Below, piece after piece: positions 22,483 through 36,300 of a stretch of DNA of 64,000 bases. The notes below the pieces were generated by a model. That model made no database searches, was not told where the DNA came from, and saw only the letters and a program-made list of their open reading frames with translations. Each line of letters starts with the position of its first letter. Position 1 is the first letter of the stretch. Source of the stretch: Triticum aestivum (lineage: Eukaryota > Streptophyta > Magnoliopsida > Poales > Poaceae); the NCBI RefSeq assembly GCF_018294505.1, contig NC_057814.1:291020604-291084603 (forward strand), read 5' to 3'. The translations under genes and the position numbers were made by a program.

Positions 22483-23775
22483 TTACTTCACCACCTTAGC
22501 CCTTACCACCAGCAATATTCTGACTTTTTCCTTATCACGCTTCTCATACTCTGGTATCTGCTTCTTGACAAGCTTCTCAACTTGATAACACTCTTGAAGG
22601 TCGTGGCCCTTGGTCTGATGAATCTTGCAGTATGGCCCATCGCCCTTCCCAGCTTTCTCGGCAGCAGCGGCTTCCCGACAGTCAGTGCACGCGGCAGCTT
22701 CCTTGCCGGGGGCCTCAGCTCTAGCCTTCTTGCTGGTACTAGGCGTACGTGATCCTTCAACAGTCATCATTGCCTTATCTCTCCACTTCTAACTGCGCTT
22801 CTTGCTCTTCTTCTGACTGGTTGATTCATCATCATCTTCCGAATCAACATTGGCGCAATCTTCCTCTCCGGGCAACTTCCTTCCCTCCTCCATCCGAGCA
22901 CACTTATCCACCAGTGTGTAAAGCTCCTTCACAGTCTTGGGCAACTGCACATTCATCTTGGAACGGATACGACGGTTGCGCACATTGGACTGGAGGGCAA
23001 CTATTACGGCTGCCGGATGGATATTTGGGATATTTCTATGAACTTTGTTGAATCTCTGTAAATACTTATGAAGGGTTTCTCCTTCCTTCTGCTGGAGAAG
23101 CTGCAAGTCACTGGGCCTGCCGGGTTCTTGATGACCGCCAGTGAAGGCGCCAATGAACTTGTGGCACAGGTCAGCCCATGAAGAAATGGAATTCTCCGAT
23201 AGGTGCTTCAGCCAAGTCCTCACATTGGACTTGAGAGCCAAAGGGGAGTAGTTGGCAAACACCTTCTCATCTCTTCCCCCGGCAGCCTGAACAGCGATGG
23301 TGTAGATGCTCAGGAACTCTGCCGGGTTCAGCCTCCTGTCGTACTTCTCAGGTATCTCTGGCTTGAACGTGCGAACGGACGGCCAACAGACTTGTCGCAG
23401 CTCTCGTATAAAGGCAGGGCAGCCAACCTTGAAAGGTAGGCACCCACCAACACCGAGCGCAGGCTCGTCGATGTTGAGGCCGTCGCACCCATCGGTCCGG
23501 CGGAGGTCGTCGTGGTGTTGCTCGATGACTATCCTCCGGGGCTCGATGTTGGCCTGGGCATACTCGAGGGTCAGAAGAGGCCATCGAGACGTTGTCGGGG
23601 TCTTGATTTGGTTGCGCTCGCGCTGGCTCCCGCGGTGGGGACTACACTGTGGGGATGGCCCCTTCCGTGTGGTCAGCAGCATGAGCTGTTGTTGTCGCTT
23701 GGGGAGGTCGTGGTGGGCCAGCTCGCCGCGAGCCCCCAGCTTCGGCGAAACCGAGCAGGCTTTTGATGGTGGCAT
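22483..23775 (-). pseudogene. Element C gag (capsid and zinc-knuckle-like region)
   Basis: The 328-codon frame 23775-22789 contains the capsid domain (LNPAEFLSIYTIAVQAAGG, WLKHLSENSISSWADLCHKF, LQLLQQKEGETLHKYLQRF), ending in an acidic/basic tail (DSEDDDESTSQKKSKKRS). A stop at 22789 is followed by 22770-22483 with a zinc-knuckle-like YCKIHQTKGHDLQECYQ (Cys-His-His-Cys spacing). The organisation is typical of Tat-lineage gag. The N-terminal extension (23954-24472) is in a separate frame. Confidence 0.85.
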
Positions 23776-24472
23776 GCCATCCGTCCATCTGCTCGGCCAC
23801 CTGCGGAAACCTCAGCAGCTGCTGAGCTCACGCCATGGCCTCCGAAGTTGTACTTGGCATGGATGTTGACAAAGTCCATCGTACCGTCGCTCGGCTCCTG
23901 ACGGTGCCAGCGGCGGTAGCGCTGCGCCCCCGCTGTCGATGCAGGGCGACCACCTAAATGTGGTGTGGCGAAGGTGCTCGAGGGCCAGTGGCTCCGTCGG
24001 GCGCGGCGCCTTGGTCGGCCTGTCCCGGGGGAGGTGCACGCGCTGCGACCGCACCCAAGGTGGGGGCGGCCGGAGGGCGGCGGTTCACCCCGGTCCGAGC
24101 GCCGTTGTTGTGGCTGTGCCCGTCGGCGGGGGAAAGGAGCGCAGATGGAGTGACCCCCTCACCCGTACCTTGGGGAGCGTGGCCATCGGGGTGTTGTTGA
24201 TGCTGCTCTCCTCTGGCGCCTCCTGCTCCTGCGTCGGCCGCGGGGGAAGTGGTGACGGCGCCGCCTACTCCGACCACTTCCCCAGCAGTGTCCATGCCCT
24301 CATGCACCTCTACACCCCCCGCAGCGTTAGAGGCCGCGGGCAGCGGAGCCTTCGAGGTGTATGGGTGAGCTGGAGGACCGGGCTTCTTCTTAGGCGCCAT
24401 GGTCGATGGCGTCGTCGAAGATGAAGATGGTGACGAAGTCGACGCGCTGCACACTCCTTCAGGTTCACGCAA
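23776..24472 (-). pseudogene. Element C N-terminal gag extension
   Basis: A Pro/Ala/Gly-rich frame beginning MREPEGVCSASTSSPSSSS near the primer site. It has no domain and low-complexity composition. Frameshifts at about 23950 and 23800 separate it from the capsid frame. The proximity to the primer site (7 bases) argues that translation began about here. Confidence 0.55.
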
Positions 24473-24478
24473 GCGACA

Positions 24479-24496
24479 CCCCTACCTAGCGCGCCA
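24479..24496 (-). other. Element C primer-binding site
   Basis: On the minus strand TGGCGCGCTAGGTAGGGG, about 4 bases from the LTR edge at 24501. Same sequence type as at 1111-1127, with one change. Confidence 0.75.
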
Positions 24497-24500
24497 AAGA

Positions 24501-25417
24501 TGTCACAGGAAACCACGGCCACCTATGGGACCAGAGGTCCCTTGCTGGTTCGGCAGGGGGCGACGCGTCGCACAAAGAGCAGACAAGTGTGGGGCATCAT
24601 GGCAGAGATCACACAGGCAATTTTACCCAGGTCCGGGCCGCCGTGAGGCGTAAAACCCTACTCCTGCTTTGGTGGATAGATGGTGGAAAGGTGGTGGCGG
24701 AGCGTAGTACACTTGCCCGGCAGGGGTTGCCTTGGGGCAGCAGCGACTACGCGCGTATGAGGGTGTGAGTTATCCAACCTTCTAACCCTCTCTACAGTTG
24801 CCATGGGCCTCCTTTTATAGGTCAAGGGGTAACCACAGTGGCAAAGTAGTCATTACGCACTAATAAGATAGCAAACAGTGCTATCATCCTAACTCTGCAG
24901 GCTAACAGGGCGCATTAAATGCACCGCTTAATGTCACATCGTTGGTTACGCGGCAAGGCTTACCGGGCTATCTTTCCAGCTCTGCGCCTGTTCGCTTGAC
25001 ATGTCACATGACGGGTGTCATCTGTGGGTTTCTCCTGTAGGAAATGGCTGATATGTGGCGAATGGCTGCCACTTAATCACTTTGCGGCTTGACACCGCAC
25101 TGATCAACGACGTGGGTCATGGTGGAGTGGTTGGTGAGGTGGTTCTACCTCCGTGAGCCCCGGCAGGCCCTGCCGGTGCGCCTTGGTTGTCTGTTTCTGG
25201 ACGTGGCCTCGCCCCTTGCCGGGCTAGCCTGTCCGGCAAGGGAGACTTTTCTCTTGACGATATCCTGCTTCTTTGCTTTGATCTTGATCCATCTGATCTG
25301 CATGTTGGTCCTTCGGATCTCTAGGGTCCTTGTACTCTGACTTGGGCTGGTGCTTCAATCTTGTTCTCGTGCGTGTGCACAGTCTGGGCAACAGATCCAG
25401 GGTTTGTTGCACCGACA
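24501..25417 (-). repeat. Element C middle (complete) LTR
   Basis: 917 bases, TGTCACAGG...TGCACCGACA. It lies between the primer site and a further partial LTR copy and is more diverged from the two outer copies than they are from each other. TATA box at 24811-24819. Confidence 0.9.
24811..24819 (-). promoter_or_regulatory. LTR TATA box of element C middle LTR
   Basis: TATAAAAGG on the minus strand, followed by AGGCCCATGG. This is the LTR that would drive transcription of C's gag-pol. Confidence 0.6.
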
Positions 25418-25538
25418 CCCGGCAAGGGTTGCCTCAGGGCGGCAGTGGCTACGCGCGTATGGGGGTGTGAGTTATCCAACCTTTTAACCATTTCTACAAT
25501 TGCCATGGGCCTCCTTTTATAGATCAAGGGGTTACCAC

Positions 25539-28500
25539 TGTCAGGACCCCGATTCCAAGTCACATCGATCTAGCCGGTAACACCTCATATCACTTTGCGG
25601 CCTCACGCACGGTATTCCCACGGGTGTCGCCTTACCATGGCCCGGGACCATTTGCGCCTTTTGGCTCACGTATATGATAGTGTCGCTAGCATCCATATGA
25701 CAGAGAACCCGGGCCGACATGACTAGTCGTGAACCCAAAGTGGCACTAACTTACGGGGACATGCATACATGAATCAAAATCGAGCATGTCGGTCAGCAGC
25801 ATGCGAATCCGGGCTGTAGCACTGGGCTAACAGGACTCCTGTGAACCAGGCTGTAGCAGGCTAGGCAGGACTCCGGATGTCACTGCGTGACATTTCCCCG
25901 AAGGGACAGACACAGGAACAAAGTAAATCACATGCCGGCCAGTCAAGTGTTCCGGAGCAGTAGTGCTAGCTAGCAGGACTCCGGTGAACCGGGCTGTAGC
26001 GGACTACTATGGCTCATGGAAGCACAAGACTACATTTCCCCATAAGAGAGCCTACCAAGGATAAACAACTAGGTTGCCGGATCCCACACATACCAAGCAT
26101 TTCAATCATACACACAATATGCTCGATATGTGCAAATACAACATAGCATCACAACAAGACTCTACGACTCAGAGTATTTATTCATTAGGCTCCGAGGAGC
26201 GAGATATTACAAACATTGGTCTCATGACCCAACATTCAGAGCATACAAGTCAAAGCACATGCGGAAGCTTAACATGTCTGAGTACAGACATCTACAAATG
26301 AAAAAGGCTGAGAAGCCTGACTATCTACCAGATCCTGCCGAGGGCACAAGATCGTAGCTGAGGTATCAAGCTAAACGTCGAAGTCCACATGGAACTACTA
26401 GCGATACTGACGTCTCTATGCAAAACATAAGATAGGCAAACGTGAGTACAAATGTACCCAGCAAGACTTACATCGGAACTATCTACATATGCATCGGTAT
26501 CAACAAAGGGGTGGTGGAGTTTAACTGCAGCAAGCCAGCTTTGACTCGGTGGCTATCATGAACTACGATTGCAAGTATCTCTTTTGAGGTGGCGCACACG
26601 AGTCCACAAATTCACCATACCAATACACCACTATGGATCCGCTCCCGTCTCCCTACGAGAACGCCATCCATAGCACTCACGCTTATCTTGCGCATTTTAG
26701 AGTATCCACTTTCACTTGTCTATGAACTGTACAGGCAACCCAGAAGTCCTTTTCCGCGGACACGGCTATTCGAATACATGATGTTAACCCTGCAGGGGTG
26801 TACTTCTTCACACACGCTCTCGCCACTTACCACCATGTACACATCGTGTATCTCGGCAACCTTCAAGCGGAAGCCTGGCGAGGGAGTCGGCCACGACCTG
26901 ACTAACCACACAAGTCTCTAGTCCAGGTTTATCGCCTATTCGGGTTCCATCCGCAAGGAGATCCGGCCGGGGTGTCGCTCACGGCCCCAAACGATGTGAG
27001 CAGGGTTCCCAAACCCACCATCCGGGTGCCACTTGGTACACCGTGCCACTGTGCCTAGTCTGTCCCAAGCCCACCTGTACCGGGTGCCACTTGGTAGACT
27101 ACTAACACTACCTACAAACACCAGAAACAAGTTGCAACTCCTGGACAGAGATCAAGTTGATTAATAAGTCGAGAGGGGTCGAGTTACCGGAACCCAATGT
27201 GTGCTAGTAACTGTTCATGGATCACAAACACAGAACTTAGTTCCTAAGGACGGTTTCAATGAGACAACCCACCATGTATTCCTACATGGCCTCTCACCGC
27301 TACCTTTACCAAATCGTGTTCACACAGTTAGCTCTCAACAGTAGGACATGTTCACAACTTCCCAATTCATCCCCGATGAATCAGACCTGACACAACTCTA
27401 AGCAATAGCAGGCATCACAAACAAGCATGAATGATAGGCACATCAGGGCTCAAACAACTCCTACTTATGCTAGTGGGTTTCATCTATTTACTGTGGCAAT
27501 GACAGGTCATGCAGAGGAAAGGGGTTCAACTACCGCAGCACGTAACAGTTGAAGTGTTGTTGTCCTAATGCAGTAAAAGAGAGCAGGAGCGAGAGAGTGG
27601 GATTGTATCAGAATGAACAAGGGGGTTTTGCTTGCCTGGCACTCCTGAAGATGATATAGCTCTTCATCGGTGTCATCGAACTCATCATCGGAACATACGT
27701 CTACTAAGGGGGTACAACCACCGGCAAACAAGAGGGAACGCAATCAATGCAATGCCACAATATGATGCATGAGTGTGACATGGAAAAATGCTGTGAGTTG
27801 AGCTAATGCAGCTAGCAACGATTTAAATGGAGTTGGTTTGAACACTAGATTCAAATTCAAACTCCACATAAGGCATTTCAAATGCCATTAATTCAAATTG
27901 TTTCATACTGCAACTTTAAGTTGTTCAAACATGCATGAAAATGGTACATATGGATAGATTGGATTTTTCTGATCATTTTTCATATATAATTTATTTCATT
28001 CTGAGTTACCGTTGATTTTCTATGAATTTTTGAAGTTTGGGGTATTTTCTGAAATTTATAAATCATTTCTGATTTATTTTAATTCCAGAAAAATATTTAT
28101 GATGTCGGAGTGACATCAGCACCACATCAGCAAGTCAACTGGTCGGTCCAGGTCAAACCTGACCAGCGGGGCCCGCTGGTCAGTGACCCGGTGCCAGTTT
28201 GTCTCACAGACAGGTGGGGCCAGGTCAACGGTGACGTCAGCGGATCAACTGACGTGTGGGGTCCACTGTGTTTAGGTTAAAACTTAACACGGGTTTACCC
28301 CATGGTTAAAATAGGCAGTGGGGCCCACATGTCATCGACACGTGACACTAACTAAACACGATTAACACCTAAACTAATGGCGCCACATCAGCGTCACCGG
28401 AGTTAGGCGCCGGCGACCTCAAGTCGCGGCGGAAGGTCGCCGGAGCGGCGCTACGGGCGGTAGTGGGTCAAGCCAAGGGCAGCAGTGGGTTGTCCTCGCT

Positions 28501-29596
28501 CGCCCGCATCTAGGGGTGGCACCTGCTGGTCACAGGGCAATCTGTAGCAGCGGCGGCGGCAAGTTGGGCGGCGGCCGGAGTTCGGCCAAGGCGGGGCTAT
28601 GGCCTAGAGGTCAAACGCGACCAGGGAAGAAGGGGAAACGACTTGGGGGCTCACCACGAGTTCGTAGGGAGGGTAAGTGGGCTCGGGGATGTCCTGTCGG
28701 CGGCGAATTTGGCAACGGCGTTCGATGGCCGAGGAGGTGAGGAAGATGGCGATGGCGGCGACGCTGCAGGGCATCCGGGGCGCATTCTTCGGCTTGGAGA
28801 TTCACGGCGTCGAGGTGGAGCTAGTGGACGCAGCCACGGGGCATGGGGGCGGCGGTGGACGCGGTGCTACACGTTCACGGGACGGCGGTCGGCAGCTGCG
28901 CTCGGACACGAGCGAGGAGAGAGCAGAGGGGGGGAGCCAGAGAGCGAGGGGGGAATGAGGGGAGGCGTCGGGCGTCTCCGGGCGCGGATCAGGTCGAGGG
29001 AGGCAAGCAGGAGGTGGCTGGGAACGCACACGCGCGCGCCACGCTTCCCCTCTGCCTACTGGCAGGAGGAAGAAGACGGCTCTGTCCTCGGTGGGCTGGG
29101 CCGCTACAGTGCCAGAACAGGTAGGCCGGCCCAGGTAACTCTCTCTCTCCTTGTTTTCTAATTTAAATTGTTTCTGTTTTCTATTTATTCTGTTTTGTTT
29201 TGATTTAGTAAAATACTGAACCATTTTATAAAATCCTGGAAATAATTAGGGGTGCTGTCTGAACTATTCCGGTGACCCATAACAATTTCCAACATTTTTG
29301 GAGCACCTAAAATATATATAGCATTTAAATAGCTCCAATTCAAATATGTTTGAATTAATTCAAATCCCAAATATGTCCTGCAAAAATGTAAACCATTTTT
29401 GGTAGATGCTTCCACCTTAACCCAGAAATGTTGAACATTTTTCAAGGGCATTTTGAGTTCAAAGAAAAAGATTTTATTTTAACCCTAGTCGAATTCATTT
29501 GGTGCTAGGGTTTGAGAATCCCCATTTCATATTTAAATGAAATTTAGACATGATGATCATGCAAGGACAAGCAAAGGCTAAGCTAGGGCTGTGACA
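25539..29596 (-). repeat. Element E 3' LTR (4058 bp)
   Basis: On the minus strand it starts TGTCACAGCCCTAGC and ends GGTCCTGACA. The middle (about 28380-29140) is strongly GC-rich, with AT-rich flanks. Short ORFs occur on both strands but none is conserved beyond what near-identical LTRs force. Confidence 0.92.
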
Positions 29597-29612
29597 ACTC
29601 ACCCCCACTAAA
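29597..29612 (-). other. Element E polypurine tract
   Basis: On the minus strand TTTAGTGGGGGTGAGT ends at the 3' LTR edge. It is preceded by the inverted repeat GAATCTCG-TCC-CGAGATTC at 29616-29634, a sequence commonly seen just before the tract in Tekay-type chromoviruses (recalled). Confidence 0.75.
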
Positions 29613-32600
29613 CAAGAATCTCGTCCCGAGATTCAAGACATGAGGTAAGAAGACATAGGGGATACAAAGCTAACTTGATCTTCATGATCCAACTTGCACT
29701 TCATAAGGACGTTGATTCGATCGTCATCTTGATCTTGACATCTTTGCTTTCGAGATCTTCATCCAACACGACGACAGAAATAAACTCTACAGGATTCGAT
29801 CTTCTCAAGATCGAGCAACTCAAGATCAACTCATGGAGTGAGATATAAAACATCTCTTGAGCTGAGACACGAAACACACATCAGGGGTGATGGAAAGAAG
29901 CGGATGATAAAGGTTCAATTTGGTAGGCAACAATTCCACGCTTAAGTAGGATGGAGCATGGTTTCGAAGTAGCGAGGAGATAATTGCCATGATCCCATAA
30001 CGGGGCACCTTGGGGAAGGTGACTCGTAGAATTATTCCCTCAAGTGACAAAAAGGAATTACTTTTGATACATAGATCATTGGAACTCTTCTCACCAGCCT
30101 GAGGCAATTTACGAACGATCATTTGACGGAGTTCGGCAGAACGACACACTCGGGCTAGAATGGATGATGTGAACTACCTTGTTGAAGACAACGCAAGGGA
30201 TGATTTGCTTGTGCGTGCTCTCAAGAACTTGAGCATTTCCATATTCATCAAGGTTCTACCAACATTCGTGGCAAGGATCCTGGCAACACGACATACTACC
30301 ATGATGACTAGTGATGGATGATGCGGATACAAAGGAAGATAACACCTTCTCAGACTTCCCCTTAGCGAGGCTAAGGAAACGGAATCTGGATGATCGACCG
30401 AGAGACATTTAGCACTCCGCTTCTAATGTTCTCCTTGATGTGCTAGCGTAATCCATTCATAGATATGGTTTGATATCTAGAACGTCAAGTAAAAGGTCGG
30501 ACTTCGGGAACACAAAAATCCATAAGGAACAACTATTCGAATAAATTCTACGAGATCCTTATGGGGAGGTGGCTAACTTTCTCAATCAAGATACTACAAT
30601 AATAAGTCTTCTAGTTGGGTGTGTTGGCCACAACATCCACTTTACCGGGTTACAGAGAGACCAATATTATAGTTCTTTAGGAACGTTCTAACCATCATAT
30701 CTGCCTGAGATTCAGATCTGGCTGGTGTCAGGATAATCCAGACTCATCAAGTCTAGAAAGAAAAATGAAAGTTTGCAACACAATTCGACAAGATGACGTT
30801 GCGAGATTCTCGGGGAATGAACTATGATAGCAAGCTCCAAAACATGAGCTGGTTCTGCTACAAACCTGTGAACACGCTATCCAAGACAAGCATGACCACG
30901 TAGTAGTCTTATAATAAAACACTACCGAGTTCAGGTGGGGAACCATCATCGAGGATATCGAAGTCCTTGCGTAAGTCTAGCTCTTAAGAAGAAACTTCTT
31001 CTCCTTGAACAAATCAATCAGTGGCTTGGTGTGCTAGGAACACATATAGAATGGAGGCGGCCAACCTATCAAACCATAGAGTACTTCGCACATATGCGTG
31101 ACTAACTTGGGATGATTCCAGAGGAAACAAAAACAATCTTTCTCGAACTCACGGCGGCAACTTGCACCAAATGCACATGAATTCGAAGAAGTTACTTCTT
31201 CCATACAAGCATAAGCTTCATGAATGGAACACGAAGGCATTGCTTACAAAGTTTTCAACACTAGGTTGATGTTCAACATGAATCATGGGGGAGACAAAAT
31301 GCTGCTGATGGGCTCAACCGCAACTCATCGGAATTTCCATATCACTGGACTTCCACCATCATGTGAACACGGTGATAGCATTGGTCAGACCAAATGATGT
31401 AATGGTGTATGCTCGAGGGATCAACCACGAGTAAGACAACATTACGAAGATTGTTGGTTCTGATTTGACTTGACAATAGCCCATACTAAAGTCAAAGTTT
31501 TGACAAGGCAATAGATCCAACAACTGATCACGAGGACCAATCGATGGAGATATCATCTTTCTTCAACACACACACAAGGATATCCCTTAGTGATGAACTA
31601 AGTCGGACAAGCTTTCAGCTTCCAACTCTCCAAGTTGTTGTTCAGCTTAACCAACTATCTCAGGGGTATCCAACACAGATTCTTGGAGAATGGGTGGTTT
31701 GGAGGAAAACCAACATGATCACGAACTCAACATAGCGGTCAGGTGACAACCTGGTAATACTTCCGAGAAGATATTCGGAACATCACGAACCACCGATATG
31801 TTACTAAGCTCGAGAACAATCTTGCTTTTCAGAGCAAGACGATATGATCAAATAAGCAAGGGATTGAATAATCCTAACTCATTGATCGAAGAGTGCACCA
31901 GAAATAAGGACTAGGTAGCACAATCTATCTTAGAATGATGATTCAATAACCAACACGCTAAGAATGAGAATATTGTCCATTTACTACCAAGCATCTAGTT
32001 GCTAGGAGTATTGATTTTACACATCACGGTTCACTTGTCGGTATTCCGGTTGCAACAGCACGGAACCAAGGAGCGAATGATGATGGCGAGAAGTATCAAT
32101 GCATCAAGAATTTATAAGAGTTGGTGCAGTTATCATGACATTCCTGACATCAAGAGGGCAATACTTCAGGGTAGAACAGAATCAAAAGCTGGATTGGCAT
32201 TTGATCTGCGGAATACAACTGCTTTGACCCAATCCTAGAAATGGATGAGGTACTGGAGCTTGTTTCTCCTAGTCATTCTAGAATAGAATGGCTTGACGGA
32301 CCCCAAGAGTAATGGGCATCGATGAACGAATGCACGCATACTCTTGACTATCAATTGATAGACAAAGGTCAGAAATCAACTAAAGAGAACAACTCGGAGG
32401 AACATACGATTTTCTGAGTTGTGGATGCATAGATTAGTATGTCGAGCGGAGCTCAACATTTCTTCCGGATAACCCATGCAGATAGGTAGGACTGGCAGAT
32501 TCACAATGCAGAATGGAGGACTCATCCAGAGCACCCTTATGGTGATCTTTTGGTTCAAGAACTTCTGCCATAAGTAGTTCATGGTATTTGGAAGAAGGAT

Positions 32601-33348
32601 ATACCACGGACCTCGAGGACTATCGCAAAGGTTACTAATATCCTAAAGGAACTAGCAAACAGTACCAACATGAATGAGTAGAGTGAATCTCGGGTTCAAG
32701 AACCCAGAAATAGAATGCCTACCAACTAAATGGCATCACGGGATGCTTTCGAGAATAATGGCCAGAATCATCACACTTGGGATACAAAGCATTGCTAGAT
32801 TACTGGGTGGTCCTCTATGACACCTAGGGTCATAATAATAGCTCCAACATATATGTCGAGGTAACAGAGTACCTCAACTCACCGATTAGTGTGGTTAATC
32901 TGGCCCAAATGGACATCAGGAACATGGAGGAATGATTGCAAGTGCATCAGACTATCTAGAAACTGGGATGACTCGGACAGCATAACGGCTGTAAATGCTC
33001 AGAAAAAGATTTGAGACATTCACAAGGATTTGCATAGTCACTTAACAACATCATATCAAGGTTCTGGTTCAGCTGACAACATACTAAAAGTAGTAGAAAC
33101 TGAACTGAGACTTGAATCCGTCAATCCTATAAGTCTATGGATTAGTAACACGTCATCCTAATAGATAGATGAGAAGGCCTAGTTCTTAATCCCCGTAGAA
33201 AAGAAGAGGTTGACTTGAATCAGAAGGGCATAAGGTAAAGAAGTAAAAAGAGCCTTACGTTCCCTTCCACAATCAATTCCCTTATATAACTAAAGCATTT
33301 TTAGACTCAACTTCGACCAGTTTGGCTCGGTAATCCTACGGGCAGTCA
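29613..33348 (-). other. Element E internal non-coding domain
   Basis: About 3.7 kb. The longest minus-strand frames are 107 codons (29826-30149) and 73 codons (30728-30949), without recognisable gag or pol motifs. The plus strand has nothing better. This is the expected interior of a LARD, whose RNA is thought to be packaged by proteins of autonomous relatives. Confidence 0.7.
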
Positions 33349-33361
33349 GGCTCTGATACCA
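33349..33361 (-). other. Element E primer-binding site (tRNA-iMet type)
   Basis: Minus-strand TGGTATCAGAGCC, four bases from the 5' LTR edge at 33366. It matches the standard initiator methionine tRNA 3' end complement. Confidence 0.85.
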
Positions 33362-33365
33362 AAGC

Positions 33366-36300
33366 TGTCAGGACCCCGATTCCAAGTCACCTCGATCTAG
33401 CCGGTAACACCTCATATCACTTTGCGGCCTCACGCACGGTATTCCCACGGGTGTCGCCTTACCATGGCTCGGGACCGTTTGCGCCTTTTGGCTCACGTAT
33501 ATGATAGTGTCGCTAGCATCCATATGACAGAGAACCCGGGCCGACATGACTAGTCGTGAACCCAAAGTGGCACTAACTTACGGGGACAGGCATACATGAA
33601 TCAACATCGAGCATGTCGGTCAGCAGCGTGCGAATCCGGGCTGTAGCACTTGGCTAACAGGACTCCGGTGAACCGGGCTGTAGCAGGCTAGGCAGGACTC
33701 CGGATGTCACCGCGTGACATTTCCCCGAAGGGACAGACACAGGAACGAAGTGAATCACATGCCGGCCAGTCAAGTGTTCCGGAGCAGTAGTGCTGGGCTA
33801 GCAGGACTCCGGTGAACCGGGCTGTAGCGGACTACTATGGCTCATGGAAGCACAAGACTACATTTCCCCATAAGAGAGGCTACCAAGGATAAACAACTAG
33901 GTTGTCGGATCCCACACATACCAAGCATTTCAATCATACACACAATATGCTCGATATGTGTAAATACAACATGGCATCACAACAAACTCTACGACTCAAG
34001 TATTTATTCATTAGGCTCCGAGGAGCGAGATATTACAAACATGGGTCTCATGACCCAACATTCAGAGCATACAAGTCAAAGCACATGCGGAAGCTTAACA
34101 TGTCTGAGTACAGACATCTACAAATGAAAAAGGCTGAGAAGCCTGACTATCTACAAGATCCTGCCGAGGGCACAAGATCGTAGCTGAGGTATCAAGCTAA
34201 ACGTCGAAGTCCACACGGAACTACTAGCGAGACTGACGTCTCTCTGCAAAACATAAAATAGGCAAACGTGAGTACAAATGTACCCAGCAAGACTTACATC
34301 AGAACTAGCTACATATGCATCGGTATCAACAAAGGGGTGGTGGAGTTTAACTGCAGCAAGCCAGCTTTGACTCGGTGGCTATCCTGAACTACGACTGCAA
34401 GTAACTCTTTTGAGGTGGCGCACACGAGTCCACATATTCACCATATCAATACACCACTATGGATCCGCTCCCATCTCCCTACGAGAACGCCATCCATAGC
34501 ACTCACGCTTATCTTGCGCATTTTAGAGTATCCACTTTCACTTGTCTATGAACTGTACAGGCAACCCAGAAGTCCTTTTCCGCGGACACGGCTATTCGAA
34601 TAGATGATGTTAACCCTGCAGGGGTGTACTTCTTCACACACGCTCTCGCCACTTACCACCATGTACACGTCGTGTATCTCGGCAACCTTCAAGCGGAAGC
34701 CTGGCGAGGGAGTCGGCCACGACCTGACTAACCACACAAGTCTCTAGTCCAGGTTTATCGCCTATTCGGGTTCCATCTGCAAGGAGATCTGGCCGGGGTG
34801 TCGCTCACGGCCCCAAACGATGTGAGCAGGGTTCCCAAGCCCACCATCCGGGTGCCACTTGGTACACCGTGCCACTATGCCTAGTCTGTCCCAAGCCCAC
34901 CTGTACCGGGCGCCACTTGGTAGACTACTAATTCTACCTACAAACACCAGAAACTAGTTGCAACTCCTGGACAGAGACCAAGTTGATTAATAAGTCGAGA
35001 GGGGTCGAGTTACCGGAACCCAATGTGTGGTAGTAACTGTTCATGGATCACAAACACATAACTCAGCTCCTAAGGACGGTTTCAATGAGACAACCCAGCA
35101 TGTATTCCTACATGGCCTCTCACTGCTACCTTTACCAAATCGTGTTCACACACTTAGCTCTCAACAGTAGGACATGTTCACAACTTCCCAATTCATCCCC
35201 GATGAATCAGACCTGACACAACTCTAAGCAATAGCAGGCATGACAAAAAAGCATGACTGAGTAGGAACATCAGGGCTCAAACAACTCCTACTCATGCTAG
35301 TGGGTTTCATCTATTTACTGTGGCAATGAGAAGTCATGCAGAGGAAAGGGGTTCAACTACCGCAGCATGTAACAGTTGAAGCGTTGTTGTCCTAATGCAG
35401 TAAAGGAGAGCAGGAGCGAGAGATTGGGATTGTATCGGAATGAACTAGGGGGTTTTGCTTGCCTGGCACTTCTGAAGATGATATAGCTCTTCATCGGTGT
35501 CATCGAACTCATCGTCAGAACATACGTCTGCTGAGGGGGTACAACCACCGGCAAACAAGAGGGAACACAATCAATGCAATGCCACAATATGATGCATGAA
35601 TATGACATGGCAAAATGCTGTGAGTTGAGCTAATGCAGCTAGCAACGATTTAAATGGAGTTGGTTTGAACACTAGATTCAAATTCAAACTCCACATAAGG
35701 CATTCAAATGGCATTAATTCAAATTGTTTCATACAGCAACTTTAAGTTGTTCAAACATGCATGAAAATGGTACATATGGATAGATTGGATTTTTCTGGTC
35801 ATTTTTCATATATAATTTATTTCATTCTGAGTTACCGTTGATTTTCTATGAATTTTCAAAGTTTGGGGTATTTTCTGAAATTTATAAATCATTTCTGATT
35901 TATTTTAATTCCAGAAAAAATATTTATGACGTCGGAGTGACATCAGCACCGCATCAGCAAGTAAGCTGGTCGGTCCAGGTCAAATCTGACCAGCGGGGCC
36001 CGCTGGTCAGTGACCCGGTGCCAGTTTGTCTCACAGACAGGTGGGGCCAGGTCAACGGTGACGTCAGCGGGTCAACTGACATGTGGGGTCCATTGTGTTT
36101 AGTTTAAAACTTAATAGGGGTTTACCCCATGGTTAAAATAGGCGGTGGGGCCCACATATCATCGACACGTGACACTAACTAAACACGATTAACACCTAAA
36201 CTAATGGTGCCACATCAGCGTCACCGGAGTTAGGCATCGGCGACCTCAAGTCGTGGCGGAAGGTCGCCGGAGCGGCGCTACGGGCGGCAGTGGGTCAAGC

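Noticed and set aside
23939..24424. Plus-strand 161-codon ORF opposite the gag N-terminus
   Set aside because: GC-rich, low-complexity composition opposite a Pro/Ala-rich gag extension; no independent support.
28516..29161. Long GC-rich ORFs in element E's LTR (e.g. 172 codons at 28643 on the plus strand)
   Set aside because: They overlap in several frames on both strands, have no domain, and lie in a GC-rich LTR core. In the other LTR copy the corresponding frames are changed by stops or indels.
30728..32582. Minus-strand ORFs in element E's interior as remnants of gag-pol
   Set aside because: None shows capsid, protease, RT, RNase H, integrase or chromodomain motifs in any frame I could read.
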